The notes: generated from the letters alone by a model not told the origin. DNA of 13,134 nucleotides from Gemmatimonadota bacterium (GCA_029859185.1 JAOUDR010000024.1:1-13134); one strand, 5' to 3'; shown: positions 1 through 6,723, numbered from the stretch's first letter. A program made the numbers and translations.

Positions 1-1
1 G

Positions 2-670
2 GTGCCCGACGAGTACATCGCACAGTGGGGGGCGGACACCTTCCGGATGTACCTGATGTTCCTCGGTCCCTACCAGGAGGGCGGCGACTTCCGCGACGAG
101 GGGATCTCGGGCATCCGACGCTTCCTTGACCGCGTCTGGACGCTCGTGCACGAGGCGACAGACGGTCATCCATCCGAGGAGGCGCGGCGCAAACTCCACC
201 AGACCATTCGGAAGGTCGGGGCAGACATCGCCGAGTTGCGGTATAACACGGCCATCTCGGCGATGATGGAGTACGTGAATTTGTTGCGGAGAGAGGGGCA
301 GGAGGGGCAGGAGGGGCAGAGGGGACAAGAGGTCTCCCGCACGCTCGTCGAGCCGCTGGTCATTCTCCTCGCGCCGTTCGCGCCGCACTTTGCCGAGGCG
401 TGCTGGGAGCGGTTTGGTCACGAGGCAACGACCGTCTTTGCCTCCCGCTGGCCCGAGTTCGACCCGGACCTCGCGCGGGACCCCGAGGTCGAGTTGGTGA
501 TTCAAGTGAACGGCAAGGTCCGGAGCCGGCTCCGAGTCCCCGCCGGGCTGCCGGAGTCCGAAGCCGTCGCCCAGGCCCGAGCTGACGAGACCGTCCATAA
601 GTTCATTGGTGACAAGCAGATACGGAAAGCGATCTTCGTGAAAGATCGGCTGGTCAACCTGGTGGTCTGA
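2..670 (+). CDS. leuS: Leucyl-tRNA synthetase, C-terminal part (5' truncated by window)
   Basis: Class I aminoacyl-tRNA synthetase that charges tRNA-Leu in the cytoplasm. The frame is open from the first bases, so the gene begins upstream and the GTG at position 2 is an internal valine, not a start. The opening residues (VPDEYIAQWGADTFRMY, then LMFLGPYQEGGDFRDEGI) match the segment that directly follows the KMSKS loop in bacterial LeuRS. The helical anticodon-binding domain follows (about local residues 40-155, including LAPFAPHFAEACWERFG), then the small C-terminal domain with the typical IQVNGKVRSRLRVPAG segment (about 160-222). The catalytic and editing domains lie outside the window. One oddity is a glycine/glutamine/glutamate repeat at about residues 98-110, in a position where LeuRS loops vary in length. 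An inverted repeat follows the TGA stop. The identity is very secure. Confidence 0.97.
   Translation: MPDEYIAQWGADTFRMYLMFLGPYQEGGDFRDEGISGIRRFLDRVWTLVHEATDGHPSEEARRKLHQTIRKVGADIAELRYNTAISAMMEYVNLLRREGQEGQEGQRGQEVSRTLVEPLVILLAPFAPHFAEACWERFGHEATTVFASRWPEFDPDLARDPEVELVIQVNGKVRSRLRVPAGLPESEAVAQARADETVHKFIGDKQIRKAIFVKDRLVNLVV
293..328 (+). repeat. 9-bp in-frame tandem repeat inside leuS
   Basis: Three perfect copies of GAGGGGCAG start at 293, 302 and 311, followed by a degenerate fourth (AGGGGACAA). The period is three codons, so the frame is kept and the product gains EGQ-EGQ-EGQ-RGQ. The run sits in an almost pure purine tract from about 285 to 332. It interrupts the anticodon-binding domain between a helix (AMMEYVNLLRR) and the next one (LVEPLVILLAPFAP), so it probably forms a surface loop. 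Confidence 0.85.
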
Positions 671-675
671 ACAGG

Positions 676-751
676 GGCCGATAGCCGATTGCCGATCCGG
701 GCCGGATTGGTGCCCGGTGGCGCTCGGCCTATCGGCCATCGGTCGTCGGCC
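676..751. repeat. Inverted GCCGAT-heptad repeat downstream of leuS
   Basis: The left arm (676-696) holds three GCCGAT hexamers separated by one base (677, 684, 691). The right arm (731-751) holds the reversed heptads ATCGGCC, ATCGGTC and GTCGGCC. The 21-base arms pair at 17 positions around a 34-base loop. The element lies just after the leuS stop and before the sigma-factor gene. It could act as a leuS transcription terminator or be a copy of a dispersed intergenic repeat. There is no T-tract, so a classical intrinsic terminator is not evident. I see nothing else in the 671-792 gap except a pyrimidine-rich run at about 761-780. Confidence 0.6.
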
Positions 752-792
752 AGCACTCTGCGACCCTCTCCCCCCCTCCCGCATCTATCCCA

Positions 793-1362
793 ATGACCAA
801 ACTGCGAGACGCCGTGCCGGTAACTGCTGTTCTCGACGACATCGCGGTGGAGCGAGCCAAGTCGGGCGATCTCGAGGCGCTCGAACGGGTCTACCGGTCC
901 TACGAGGGCCTGGTCTACACGATGGCGCGCCGCATCTGTCGCACCGAGGAAGACGCCGAGGACGTGCTGCAGGAGACGTTTCTCGAGGTATGCCGCAGCA
1001 TTGGCGGACTTCGCGGGACCGGGACTGGCAGCCTCACGGCGTGGCTCAAGCGGATTGCGGCCAGCAAGGCGCTGATGCGGATCCGACGTGAGAAGTACCG
1101 CGACGCCGACGATCTGCCGGAGGACGGAGCGGCCATCGGTGTCGCGGCGGCGGATGTGGCACTGCAGCTCGATTTGGAAACGGCCCTGATGCGACTGCCG
1201 GAAACGTCGCGCGCGGTGGTGTGGTTGCACGACGTCGAGGGATACACGCACGAGGATATCGCCGAGATGACGGGCAAGACGGTCAGTTTTTCGAAGTCTC
1301 AGCTCGCCCGGGCGCACGTACGGCTCCGGGGCTGGCTCGGCGGGGAGCAGCACGATGCGTAA
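793..1362 (+). CDS. ECF-family RNA polymerase sigma factor
   Basis: Alternative sigma factor of the extracytoplasmic-function (sigma-E-like) group, directing RNA polymerase to a small regulon. At 189 aa it has the family's usual size. Region sigma-2 spans about residues 27-102, with the YRSYEGLVYTMARRI helix and the EEDAEDVLQETFLEV segment that binds the polymerase clamp and the -10 element. Region sigma-4 spans about 126-180: LPETSRAVVWLHDVEGYTH, then DIAEMTGKTVSFSKSQLARA, the helix-turn-helix that reads the -35 element. I see no strong Shine-Dalgarno before the ATG at 793; the preceding bases are pyrimidine-rich. The stop codon lies 8 bases inside the next gene, an anti-sigma factor, so the pair is translationally coupled. 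The regulon cannot be read from this window. The family assignment is secure, the subgroup is not. Confidence 0.93.
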   Translation: MTKLRDAVPVTAVLDDIAVERAKSGDLEALERVYRSYEGLVYTMARRICRTEEDAEDVLQETFLEVCRSIGGLRGTGTGSLTAWLKRIAASKALMRIRREKYRDADDLPEDGAAIGVAAADVALQLDLETALMRLPETSRAVVWLHDVEGYTHEDIAEMTGKTVSFSKSQLARAHVRLRGWLGGEQHDA

Positions 1363-1948
1363 GCACTGCACGATGGCGGAACTGTTGGCGGTACGGGACG
1401 GCGAAGGGACCGCGTGGGCCCGGACGCACGTGGGCGACTGCCCGTACTGCCAGAACGAGTTGGACCTGCTCTATCGGCGGGTGTCCGAGTTGCGGGCCCT
1501 GCCGGCCCACCGCCCGCCCCGGGACCGCTGGACGGTCGTCCGGGAGCAGGCGCAACGCGAGCGGAGGCGCCGGACGGTGCAGCGCACCGGGTGGAGTGCA
1601 CTGGCCCTTGCAGCCGCGGTGGCCCTGCTCATTGGTGTGCGGTCGGTCGCGTTTCAGGACCACGGTCCGGTGACGAGTCCGGAGCTCGAGCAGCTCATAG
1701 CCCAGTCCCGCAATCTCGAGGCGACCCTCCGCACGTACGATCCGGAGGGCCGGGTCCTCAACGGACGGGCGGCTGGGATCGTCGCGGATCTCGAGGACCG
1801 CATCGCTTTGGTGGACGCAGGCATCAATCAGGTAACCACACGCGGCGGGGCCCGCGAGGATTTGATCGGCCTATGGCGCGATCGGGTGGATTTGATGGAC
1901 GCACTCGTCAATGCCCACGTGACCCGCGCCACCTACGTCGGGTTCTGA
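1355..1948 (+). CDS. Membrane anti-sigma factor with zinc-finger (ZAS) domain
   Basis: Partner of the preceding ECF sigma factor, which it is expected to hold inactive at the inner membrane. The N-terminal cytoplasmic domain carries the zinc-binding anti-sigma signature H-x3-C-x2-C at H25, C29 and C32 (HVGDCPYC). His4 or Cys5 may be the fourth ligand. An arginine-rich stretch (about 63-73) precedes a single transmembrane helix at about 79-97. The remaining hundred residues, which would be periplasmic, are helical and charged and carry no domain I recognise. The start ATG at 1355 overlaps the sigma gene by 8 bases, with a good GGGGAG Shine-Dalgarno at 1342-1347. Release could involve regulated proteolysis or zinc/thiol redox chemistry; the sequence does not decide. 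The anti-sigma role is inferred from ZAS, the membrane helix and gene order. Confidence 0.88.
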   Translation: MRKHCTMAELLAVRDGEGTAWARTHVGDCPYCQNELDLLYRRVSELRALPAHRPPRDRWTVVREQAQRERRRRTVQRTGWSALALAAAVALLIGVRSVAFQDHGPVTSPELEQLIAQSRNLEATLRTYDPEGRVLNGRAAGIVADLEDRIALVDAGINQVTTRGGAREDLIGLWRDRVDLMDALVNAHVTRATYVGF

Positions 1949-1970
1949 CCCGACACTGCAGGAGGAGACC

Positions 1971-2957
1971 ATGCGAAGACTGATCATTGGGGTGGTCGCA
2001 CTGTTCATGATGTCGAGCGGTGCGACGGCCCAGGACCGCAAACTGACCGAGGCGGAGCGGCGCGAGCTGGAGCAGAAGCTCGAGCAGGTTCGCAAGGAAA
2101 TGCAGGCCCAGCAACAGCAGATGCGGGAACTCGAGCGGCAGCTCGGCCGAGCGCGGCGCGAGATGGTGTTCGTGAGCCCACGGACCGAAGCACCGCTGGC
2201 GTTCGCGATGGCGATGGGCCGGCCGCGCCTCGGCGTCATCGTGAAGACCGATCGCGATGTGACCACGGACTCGATCGGCGCCGTGGTCGAAGGGGTGACG
2301 CCGGATGGTCCCGCCGCCAAAGCGGGCCTCGAGGCCGGTGACATCGTGGTCACCTTCGACGGCAAGGCACTCGGCGCCAAGACAGGCTCGGCCGGTGAGC
2401 GCCTGATCGATCTCGCCCGTGAGCTGGAGGAGGGGGACACGGTACGGGTCGCCATTCGTCGAGGCAAGGACGCCAAGACGGTGGTGATCGTGCCGGAGGC
2501 CCTGGACGACCTCAGCTATGCGTACGGCTTCCAGATGGAGCGTACGGATTCCGCCATGAAGGCGGCCCAACGGGCCATGGAGCGAGCGATGGTCGTGGAG
2601 CCGCGCCTGGAGATGCTGCGCGAGGGCAATGCGTGGACCGTCCGGATCGGCCAGCGGTGGTCCGATATGGAGCTCACCACGCTCGACGCGGAGCTCGGCA
2701 CCTACTTCGGTGCGACCGAAGGGCTCCTCGTGGTTCGGGCGCCCAAGGATGGGCTCCTGGGGCTCAAGAGCGGTGACGTGATTCGTCGGATCGGCGGCCG
2801 GGTACCCACCAGCCCGTCGCAAGCAACGCGGATCTTCCGGTCCTACGAGCCGGGCGACGAGATCCGGATCGAGATCATGCGCAACAAGAGCCCGCAGGAG
2901 GTGAAGGCGATCGTGCCGCAGCCGGAGCGGGGGTTGTTTTGGGAGGAGAAGAACTGA
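1971..2957 (+). CDS. Secreted coiled-coil protein with two PDZ domains
   Basis: A 328-residue exported protein. The signal peptide is residues 1-20 or 21 (hydrophobic IIGVVALFMM, cleavage near ATAQ). A charged coiled coil rich in E, Q and R follows (about 23-65). The first PDZ domain (about 86-175) shows VVEGVTPDGPAAKAGLEAGD, the typical carboxylate-binding and turn region. The second (about 232-316) shows GLLGLKSGDVIRRIGGR. There is no serine-protease triad domain, so this is not a complete DegP/HtrA protease. It may bind exposed C-termini of envelope proteins or scaffold a protease. The gene lies 22 bases after the anti-sigma stop and has a strong Shine-Dalgarno (GGAGGAG, 1961-1967), so it is probably in the sigma operon. 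A role as sensor or effector of the sigma/anti-sigma pair is inference from position. Its TGA overlaps the first unit of the repeat array that follows. Confidence 0.85.
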   Translation: MRRLIIGVVALFMMSSGATAQDRKLTEAERRELEQKLEQVRKEMQAQQQQMRELERQLGRARREMVFVSPRTEAPLAFAMAMGRPRLGVIVKTDRDVTTDSIGAVVEGVTPDGPAAKAGLEAGDIVVTFDGKALGAKTGSAGERLIDLARELEEGDTVRVAIRRGKDAKTVVIVPEALDDLSYAYGFQMERTDSAMKAAQRAMERAMVVEPRLEMLREGNAWTVRIGQRWSDMELTTLDAELGTYFGATEGLLVVRAPKDGLLGLKSGDVIRRIGGRVPTSPSQATRIFRSYEPGDEIRIEIMRNKSPQEVKAIVPQPERGLFWEEKN

Positions 2958-3060
2958 CGGGCAGAACAGAGACGGACTGAACAGAGACGGACTGAACAGA
3001 GACGGACTGAACAGAGACGGACTGAACAAAGACGGACTGAACAAAGACGGGCGGGGACGA
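2956..3060 (+). repeat. 15-bp direct tandem repeat array (left arm)
   Basis: Seven consecutive 15-base units start at 2956, 2971, 2986, 3001, 3016, 3031 and 3046. The consensus is GACGGACTGAACAGA, and all seven begin with GACGG. The first unit (GACGGGCAGAACAGA) overlaps the stop codon of the PDZ gene and the last diverges to GACGGGCGGGGACGA. Units 2-4 are identical, and units 5 and 6 end in AAA instead of AGA. There are no unique spacers, so it is not a CRISPR. Confidence 0.95.
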
Positions 3061-3081
3061 CAAATCAGTTCCCCGTCCGTC
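3046..3081. terminator. Hairpin at the junction of the two repeat arms; candidate bidirectional terminator
   Basis: Bases 3046-3057 (GACGGGCGGGGA) pair with 3070-3081 (TCCCCGTCCGTC) over 12 consecutive positions with one G-U, around a 12-base loop. The hairpin is G+C-rich and sits midway between two converging genes, which fits a shared terminator. No clean T-tract follows on either strand, so Rho-independent termination is not certain. A competing longer fold pairs 3031-3051 with 3090-3110 at 19 of 21 positions. Confidence 0.5.
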
Positions 3082-3131
3082 TCAGTTTGCCCGTCTTTGT
3101 TCTGCCCGTCTCAGTTTGCCCGTCCTTGTTC
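3071..3131 (-). repeat. Inverted repeat array with the same GACGG core (right arm)
   Basis: Read on the minus strand, this stretch repeats GACGGGCAAACTGA (14 bases) alternating with GACGGGCAGAACAAA (15 bases). GACGG cores appear on the plus strand as CCGTC at 3077, 3091, 3106 and 3120, so they recur every 14-15 bases as in the left arm but point the other way. The arm ends five bases before the peptidase stop codon. The two arms together fill nearly the whole gap between the converging genes. Confidence 0.85.
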
Positions 3132-3135
3132 TATC

Positions 3136-5859
3136 CTATCTCCCTGTCCCAAACAACATCGCGTTCGTCACCAGCCGCCCCGTGCCGCGCCAGAAGGCGC
3201 GGAACAGCGGATCGTCGGCGAAGATCACGACGTGACCCCGGCCCTGGCGCTCGACGACGGCCCAGGCCGTGCGGGCGATGAGTCGCTCGGTGTTGGGCCA
3301 CACGAATCCCGAGAGCAACGGGTGCTCCGCCACGATCGCGACCGGATTGGCGCCCGACTTCGATGGCTGGAGGAACGTGCCGCCGGAGAGCATCACGGCC
3401 AGCTCGCTGCGCTCGTAGCCCGCCGTGAGCCAGTGACTCCGGTCGAGCGCCGCCCGGAAGATGGCGCCCGGAATCGGCTGCACGGCGTTCGTGTCGGCGT
3501 CGGGTGACGCCAGCGGTGGTGTCAGATCGGTGGCGGCGGGGAGCGAGTCCCCTTTCTCCTTCTTCTTCTCGTCCTCCTCCGGAGCGCCGACGGCCTTCAC
3601 CGTGCTGAGGCCCACTTCCTTGCGAGCCGGGAACAGTGCCGATCCGCCGTAGGCGATCAACACCCCGCCGCTGCGGACCCAGTCCTTGAGTCGGCTCACG
3701 CCGCTTGCGCCGAGCGCGCGCTCCATCGTAGCCGGTGACCCTTCGGGCAGGATCAGGACGTTGTAGTCGTCGAGTGTTACCCGGCCAAGCCGGTCGAGCG
3801 GGACCGGCACGAACGGCTGGTCCAGTTCCGTCTCGAGGAAATGCCACAGCGCGCCGTAGGATGTCTGGCTGACGCCGTCGCCCGCGGCGACGAGCACGTT
3901 GGGCCGGAACACCGGCGCGACGCTCTCCGATCCGACGCCGATGCCCCCGGAATCCGGGAACGCTGACTGCACCGCCGTGACGGTAACCCCTGCGGCCTGG
4001 GCCAGGGCCGCCACGCGCTCGTGCAGCCCAGCGGGATTGCGCGCCACGCGCGCGACGAAGGTGCCGCGCGGGTAGCTGCGCCCGTCCGCCCGCAAGGGCT
4101 CGCGGCTCGCGTTCACCACGAACCCCTCGCGCAGCAGGGCCATGGCCAGCTTTGCCGCCGACTGGCGGTCGTTGGGAAAGACGTACGCCGATCGCGCCGG
4201 CCGGGAGACGCTCCCCGTCCCGGCGACGTTCGCCACGATCGCACCATCGGCGCGGACCACGGATTCCGTGGTGACCGATCCGAGGTCCTCGGTCCACCAG
4301 GCTTCGAGTCCCAGGGTGTAGGGAAGGGACCAGGCCGTCACGTCATAGAACTCGTAGCCTTCTCCGGGTGCGTCGCCCCGCCGCAGGTTCCGCGCGAACC
4401 GCTCGAGCTGGCGTGTCCGGAATGGCTCGGGCACCTCGGCGTCCGGCTCGAGCAGGGCCCGGGCCATGCGATTGCGCGGCTGGTCCAGCTGCACCACGAG
4501 CGCACCGGCCGGGAAGGTCTTGCGATCGGCGGCTGCGGCGCCGAGGTAGGCGTGCGCCGCGGTCGCCGTGTACGGTGCCGTGAGTCGTTCCACCTCGACA
4601 CCCTGACCGGCGAGCAGGGTGACGAGTCGCTGTGCGTTCGTGGGATCCTGATTGGGCAGGACGACGACCCGCTTCATGCGGGCGGCCCGCCCGTCGGTCA
4701 CCGCCGACCGGTAGAACGCGTGGAAGTCGCGCAAGCGCGGCCCGCGGTTGGCGGCGGCCGTCTCGACCGTGGCGAGCGACGCGACGAAATGGTGCGCGAT
4801 CCCCTCGCGGAACGTGATGACCGTGTTGTCGTCGCGGCGGCGCTGGAGCGCCTTGCCGCCGTCCGTCTCGTACGTCATGCCGGTGGCCCCCGCCACGGTG
4901 GGCGAGGCGTCGAAGTAGCCGACGTAGTGACCGTCGAACACGTCCCGCGTGAAGTACTGCCAGCCGTACCGGTCAAACGCGGCGGCGTTGCCCTTGCCGA
5001 ACGCCTCGACCCAGGCCAGCGAGGCAGCGGGAATGTTGGTGTTCACGGGCTCGGCGAACGGCGGGAAGAAGTACTGTTCCGTGGTCGAGTGGAGGTCCAC
5101 GACCACCTGCGGGTTCCAGCGGCGCATGGTGCCGAGCATCGCGCGGACCGGTGCCTGTGACTGCGCGATGAGGTCGCGGTTCATGTCGAACCGGTAGTGG
5201 CTGTACCGTCCCCACACGCTCCACGGCTCGTCCCACTCCAGGCTTCCCGGCTCGTTCGTACCCGTGGCACCCGGGAATACGGAGTTGTACCAGACCGCGA
5301 ACCGCTCGTGCCCGTCGGGGTTGGCCGACGGGTTCAGGATGACGAGTACGCTGTCGAGCGCGGCGACGGTGACGGGCTCCTGAGAGGCGATCAACTGGTA
5401 CGCCACCCACATCACCGCCTCGAACCCGGCCGGCTCGTTGCCGTGGATCGAGTACGAGAGAAACACCGTCACGGGAGTCCGGTCGACGATGGTCGCAGCC
5501 TCGGCGTCGGTGAGGTTTCGTGGATCGGTGAGTCGTGCGAGATCGGCGCGGATGGCGTCGCGGCGCGCCAGGTTGGCCGGACTCGAGATCAGGACGACCC
5601 GCATGTGGCGTCCCTCCTCGGTCGTGCCGATCTCCTCGAACGCTGCGCGACCACCCGACGCCGCGACCAACCGTTCGAGGACGGCCTGCTGCTCGGCGTA
5701 TTGGGTGTGGCGGGCACCCGGCCCGTAGCCCAACAGGCTGTCCGGGCGGGGCACCTCGACGCGGTAGGGACCGCGGCCGAAGAAATCGAGTGGCGCCTCC
5801 TGAGCGGCGAGCGCTGCGGGGAGCGTGAGTATGAGCAGGGCGGTAGGCAGGCGAGCCAT
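3136..5859 (-). CDS. Secreted M14-family zinc carboxypeptidase with C-terminal amidotransferase-like domain
   Basis: A 907-residue exported metallopeptidase. I place the start at the ATG at 5859 because residues 1-20 form a clear signal peptide (ARLPTALLILTLPAALAAQ). The frame stays open to 6120, but that extension is arginine/proline-rich and runs into the next gene. The M14 domain covers about 50-370. The metal ligands are H139 and E142 (SIHGNEPAG) and H257 (VVVDLHS). The substrate-binding N227-R228 lies in DMNRD and the likely catalytic E331 in GMTYET, in canonical order. The family removes C-terminal residues from peptides. The middle region is unassigned. At about 650-750, PNVLVAAGDG and WVRSGGVLIAYGG resemble a class I glutamine-amidotransferase fold, without a recognisable catalytic Cys. 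A charged EEDEKKKEKG linker sits near 761-770. The Shine-Dalgarno is weak. It probably acts in the periplasm or outside the cell on peptides for nutrition. It may be co-transcribed with the SafE-type gene 124 bases upstream. Confidence 0.92.
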   Translation of the reverse strand: MARLPTALLILTLPAALAAQEAPLDFFGRGPYRVEVPRPDSLLGYGPGARHTQYAEQQAVLERLVAASGGRAAFEEIGTTEEGRHMRVVLISSPANLARRDAIRADLARLTDPRNLTDAEAATIVDRTPVTVFLSYSIHGNEPAGFEAVMWVAYQLIASQEPVTVAALDSVLVILNPSANPDGHERFAVWYNSVFPGATGTNEPGSLEWDEPWSVWGRYSHYRFDMNRDLIAQSQAPVRAMLGTMRRWNPQVVVDLHSTTEQYFFPPFAEPVNTNIPAASLAWVEAFGKGNAAAFDRYGWQYFTRDVFDGHYVGYFDASPTVAGATGMTYETDGGKALQRRRDDNTVITFREGIAHHFVASLATVETAAANRGPRLRDFHAFYRSAVTDGRAARMKRVVVLPNQDPTNAQRLVTLLAGQGVEVERLTAPYTATAAHAYLGAAAADRKTFPAGALVVQLDQPRNRMARALLEPDAEVPEPFRTRQLERFARNLRRGDAPGEGYEFYDVTAWSLPYTLGLEAWWTEDLGSVTTESVVRADGAIVANVAGTGSVSRPARSAYVFPNDRQSAAKLAMALLREGFVVNASREPLRADGRSYPRGTFVARVARNPAGLHERVAALAQAAGVTVTAVQSAFPDSGGIGVGSESVAPVFRPNVLVAAGDGVSQTSYGALWHFLETELDQPFVPVPLDRLGRVTLDDYNVLILPEGSPATMERALGASGVSRLKDWVRSGGVLIAYGGSALFPARKEVGLSTVKAVGAPEEDEKKKEKGDSLPAATDLTPPLASPDADTNAVQPIPGAIFRAALDRSHWLTAGYERSELAVMLSGGTFLQPSKSGANPVAIVAEHPLLSGFVWPNTERLIARTAWAVVERQGRGHVVIFADDPLFRAFWRGTGRLVTNAMLFGTGR

Positions 5860-5885
5860 GAGCAGTCCGGTGAGAGAGGCGTGCG

Positions 5886-5891
5886 ATTCTA
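5886..5891 (-). promoter_or_regulatory. Possible -10 box for the M14 peptidase gene
   Basis: On the minus strand TAGAAT matches five of six bases of TATAAT and lies 26 bases before the peptidase ATG. No convincing -35 is found 16-18 bases upstream (best TTTCGG/TTCGGC), so this is weak. If real, transcription would start about 20 bases before the gene. Apart from this, the 5860-5983 gap shows nothing I can support. Confidence 0.25.
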
Positions 5892-5983
5892 ACACCGATG
5901 CGCCGTGTGCCGAAAGCTGCTCAGCGCGCCGGGGTTGGCTTGTCGTTCCCGGAGCGCCCGGAGGAACGGTCGAGTGCGTGAAG

Positions 5984-6661
5984 CTAGGGATCCGGGTGCG
6001 CGGCCGGATCCGGCGTGGGCATCGTCCCACGCTCTCCCTGGCTCTGCATCGCGTGAGAGCCGAGGATCCCCTGGCGCATGGCCACCGACCAGAGGCTCGC
6101 CGCGAGGACCGCGGCGGCAAGGAGGCGCCGGACGCGGAGGTCGCGCGCCACGATCCGCCGCAGCCCGAGAGCGACCGTGGAGAGCAGTGGGGCAGTGCCG
6201 AGTCCGAATGCCGCCATCGCGAGCGCGCCCGGTACCGGCCCGCCGGTGGCGACCGCTATGCCCAGGGTCGCGTAGACGAGGCCGCAAGGTAGGAATCCCG
6301 TCACAATCCCGAACGCGTAGCGCATACCGGGGTGGGGGCTGCCGCTGACGGCGGCCCCGAATTGCGCGAGGCCGGGGATGGCGACCCGGGGTTCCGGCAC
6401 GATGCCCGCCAATCCGGCGGCAAACCACAGCATCAGGGCGAGTGACACCGCCGCCGCCACCCAGGACGGCCCCGGCAGCAGCGCGCCGAACGTTCCGGCC
6501 AAGGCGCCGAGCAGGGCGTACGTGGTCATGCGGCCCAAGTGCCAGGCCAGCGTGTCGGTGACGCGGCCGCCGCACAGCACCGCAAAGCCGCCGCACATGC
6601 CGATGCAGTGGGGGCTGCCCACGAGCCCCGCGACGAACGCCGCCGCCAAGAAACCGATCAT
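5984..6661 (-). CDS. SafE/DsbD_2-type membrane protein, probable cbb3 oxidase accessory
   Basis: A 225-residue polytopic inner-membrane protein of the sulfite exporter TauE/SafE-like, DsbD_2 (PF13386-type) family. The N-terminus carries the family signature GSPHCIGMCGG (H18, C19, C23), and a second conserved motif, GFLPCGLVY, places Cys126 in a later helix. About six hydrophobic helices are visible; the C-terminal tail after residue 205 is hydrophilic and proline-rich. Members lie next to cco/fix genes in many bacteria and are suspected of metal or thiol handling during oxidase assembly; the transported substrate is not established. Here the gene diverges from ccoN across 113 bases, which supports a shared role and possibly shared control. 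The start ATG at 6661 has no clear Shine-Dalgarno, and I see no alternative start upstream in this frame. The family is secure, the function is inferred. Confidence 0.85.
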   Translation of the reverse strand: MIGFLAAAFVAGLVGSPHCIGMCGGFAVLCGGRVTDTLAWHLGRMTTYALLGALAGTFGALLPGPSWVAAAVSLALMLWFAAGLAGIVPEPRVAIPGLAQFGAAVSGSPHPGMRYAFGIVTGFLPCGLVYATLGIAVATGGPVPGALAMAAFGLGTAPLLSTVALGLRRIVARDLRVRRLLAAAVLAASLWSVAMRQGILGSHAMQSQGERGTMPTPDPAAHPDP

Positions 6662-6666
6662 GAAGA

Positions 6667-6685
6667 AGCAATCACTGTCATTGCT
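6667..6685. promoter_or_regulatory. Inverted repeat in the safE-type/ccoN divergent region, candidate operator
   Basis: Perfect 6-base arms AGCAAT (6667-6672) and ATTGCT (6680-6685) flank a 7-base centre, CACTGTC. It lies 5 bases before the SafE-type start codon and 10 bases upstream of the ccoN -35 candidate, centred near -54 for ccoN. That position suits an activator of ccoN or a repressor of the divergent gene. It does not match the FNR/Anr consensus. Chance occurrence cannot be excluded. Confidence 0.4.
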
Positions 6686-6695
6686 CGTGACCCGC

Positions 6696-6723
6696 TTGAC
6701 CCGGCCGGTCCCGACGATATCAT
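6696..6723 (+). promoter_or_regulatory. Sigma70-like promoter for the cco operon
   Basis: TTGACC (6696-6701, five of six matches to TTGACA) and TATCAT (6718-6723, five of six to TATAAT) are separated by 16 bases. Transcription would start near 6730, giving a leader of about 45 bases before ccoN. A short palindrome, GACC-CGGCC-GGTC (6698-6710), overlaps the -35 and spacer and could be an operator. No TTGAT-N4-ATCAA FNR-type box is visible in 6662-6774. Confidence 0.5.

Noticed and set aside
1908..3044. Minus-strand open frame of 378 codons with a repeated FSPSL start
   Set aside because: The repeated N-terminus is a translation of the 15-base repeat array and the remainder is antisense to the PDZ gene with His/Arg/Pro-rich shadow composition.
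2956..3135. CRISPR array
   Set aside because: Repeats are 14-15 bases and directly abutting, with no unique spacers and no cas genes.
3552..3582. Pyrimidine-rich tract as a terminator or repeat
   Set aside because: It is the coding sequence of the Glu/Lys-rich linker in the M14 peptidase on the minus strand.
5860..6120. N-terminal extension of the M14 peptidase frame by 87 codons
   Set aside because: The extension is Arg/Pro/Ser-rich without a domain, overlaps the SafE-type gene, and would bury a clear signal peptide that begins at the ATG at 5859.
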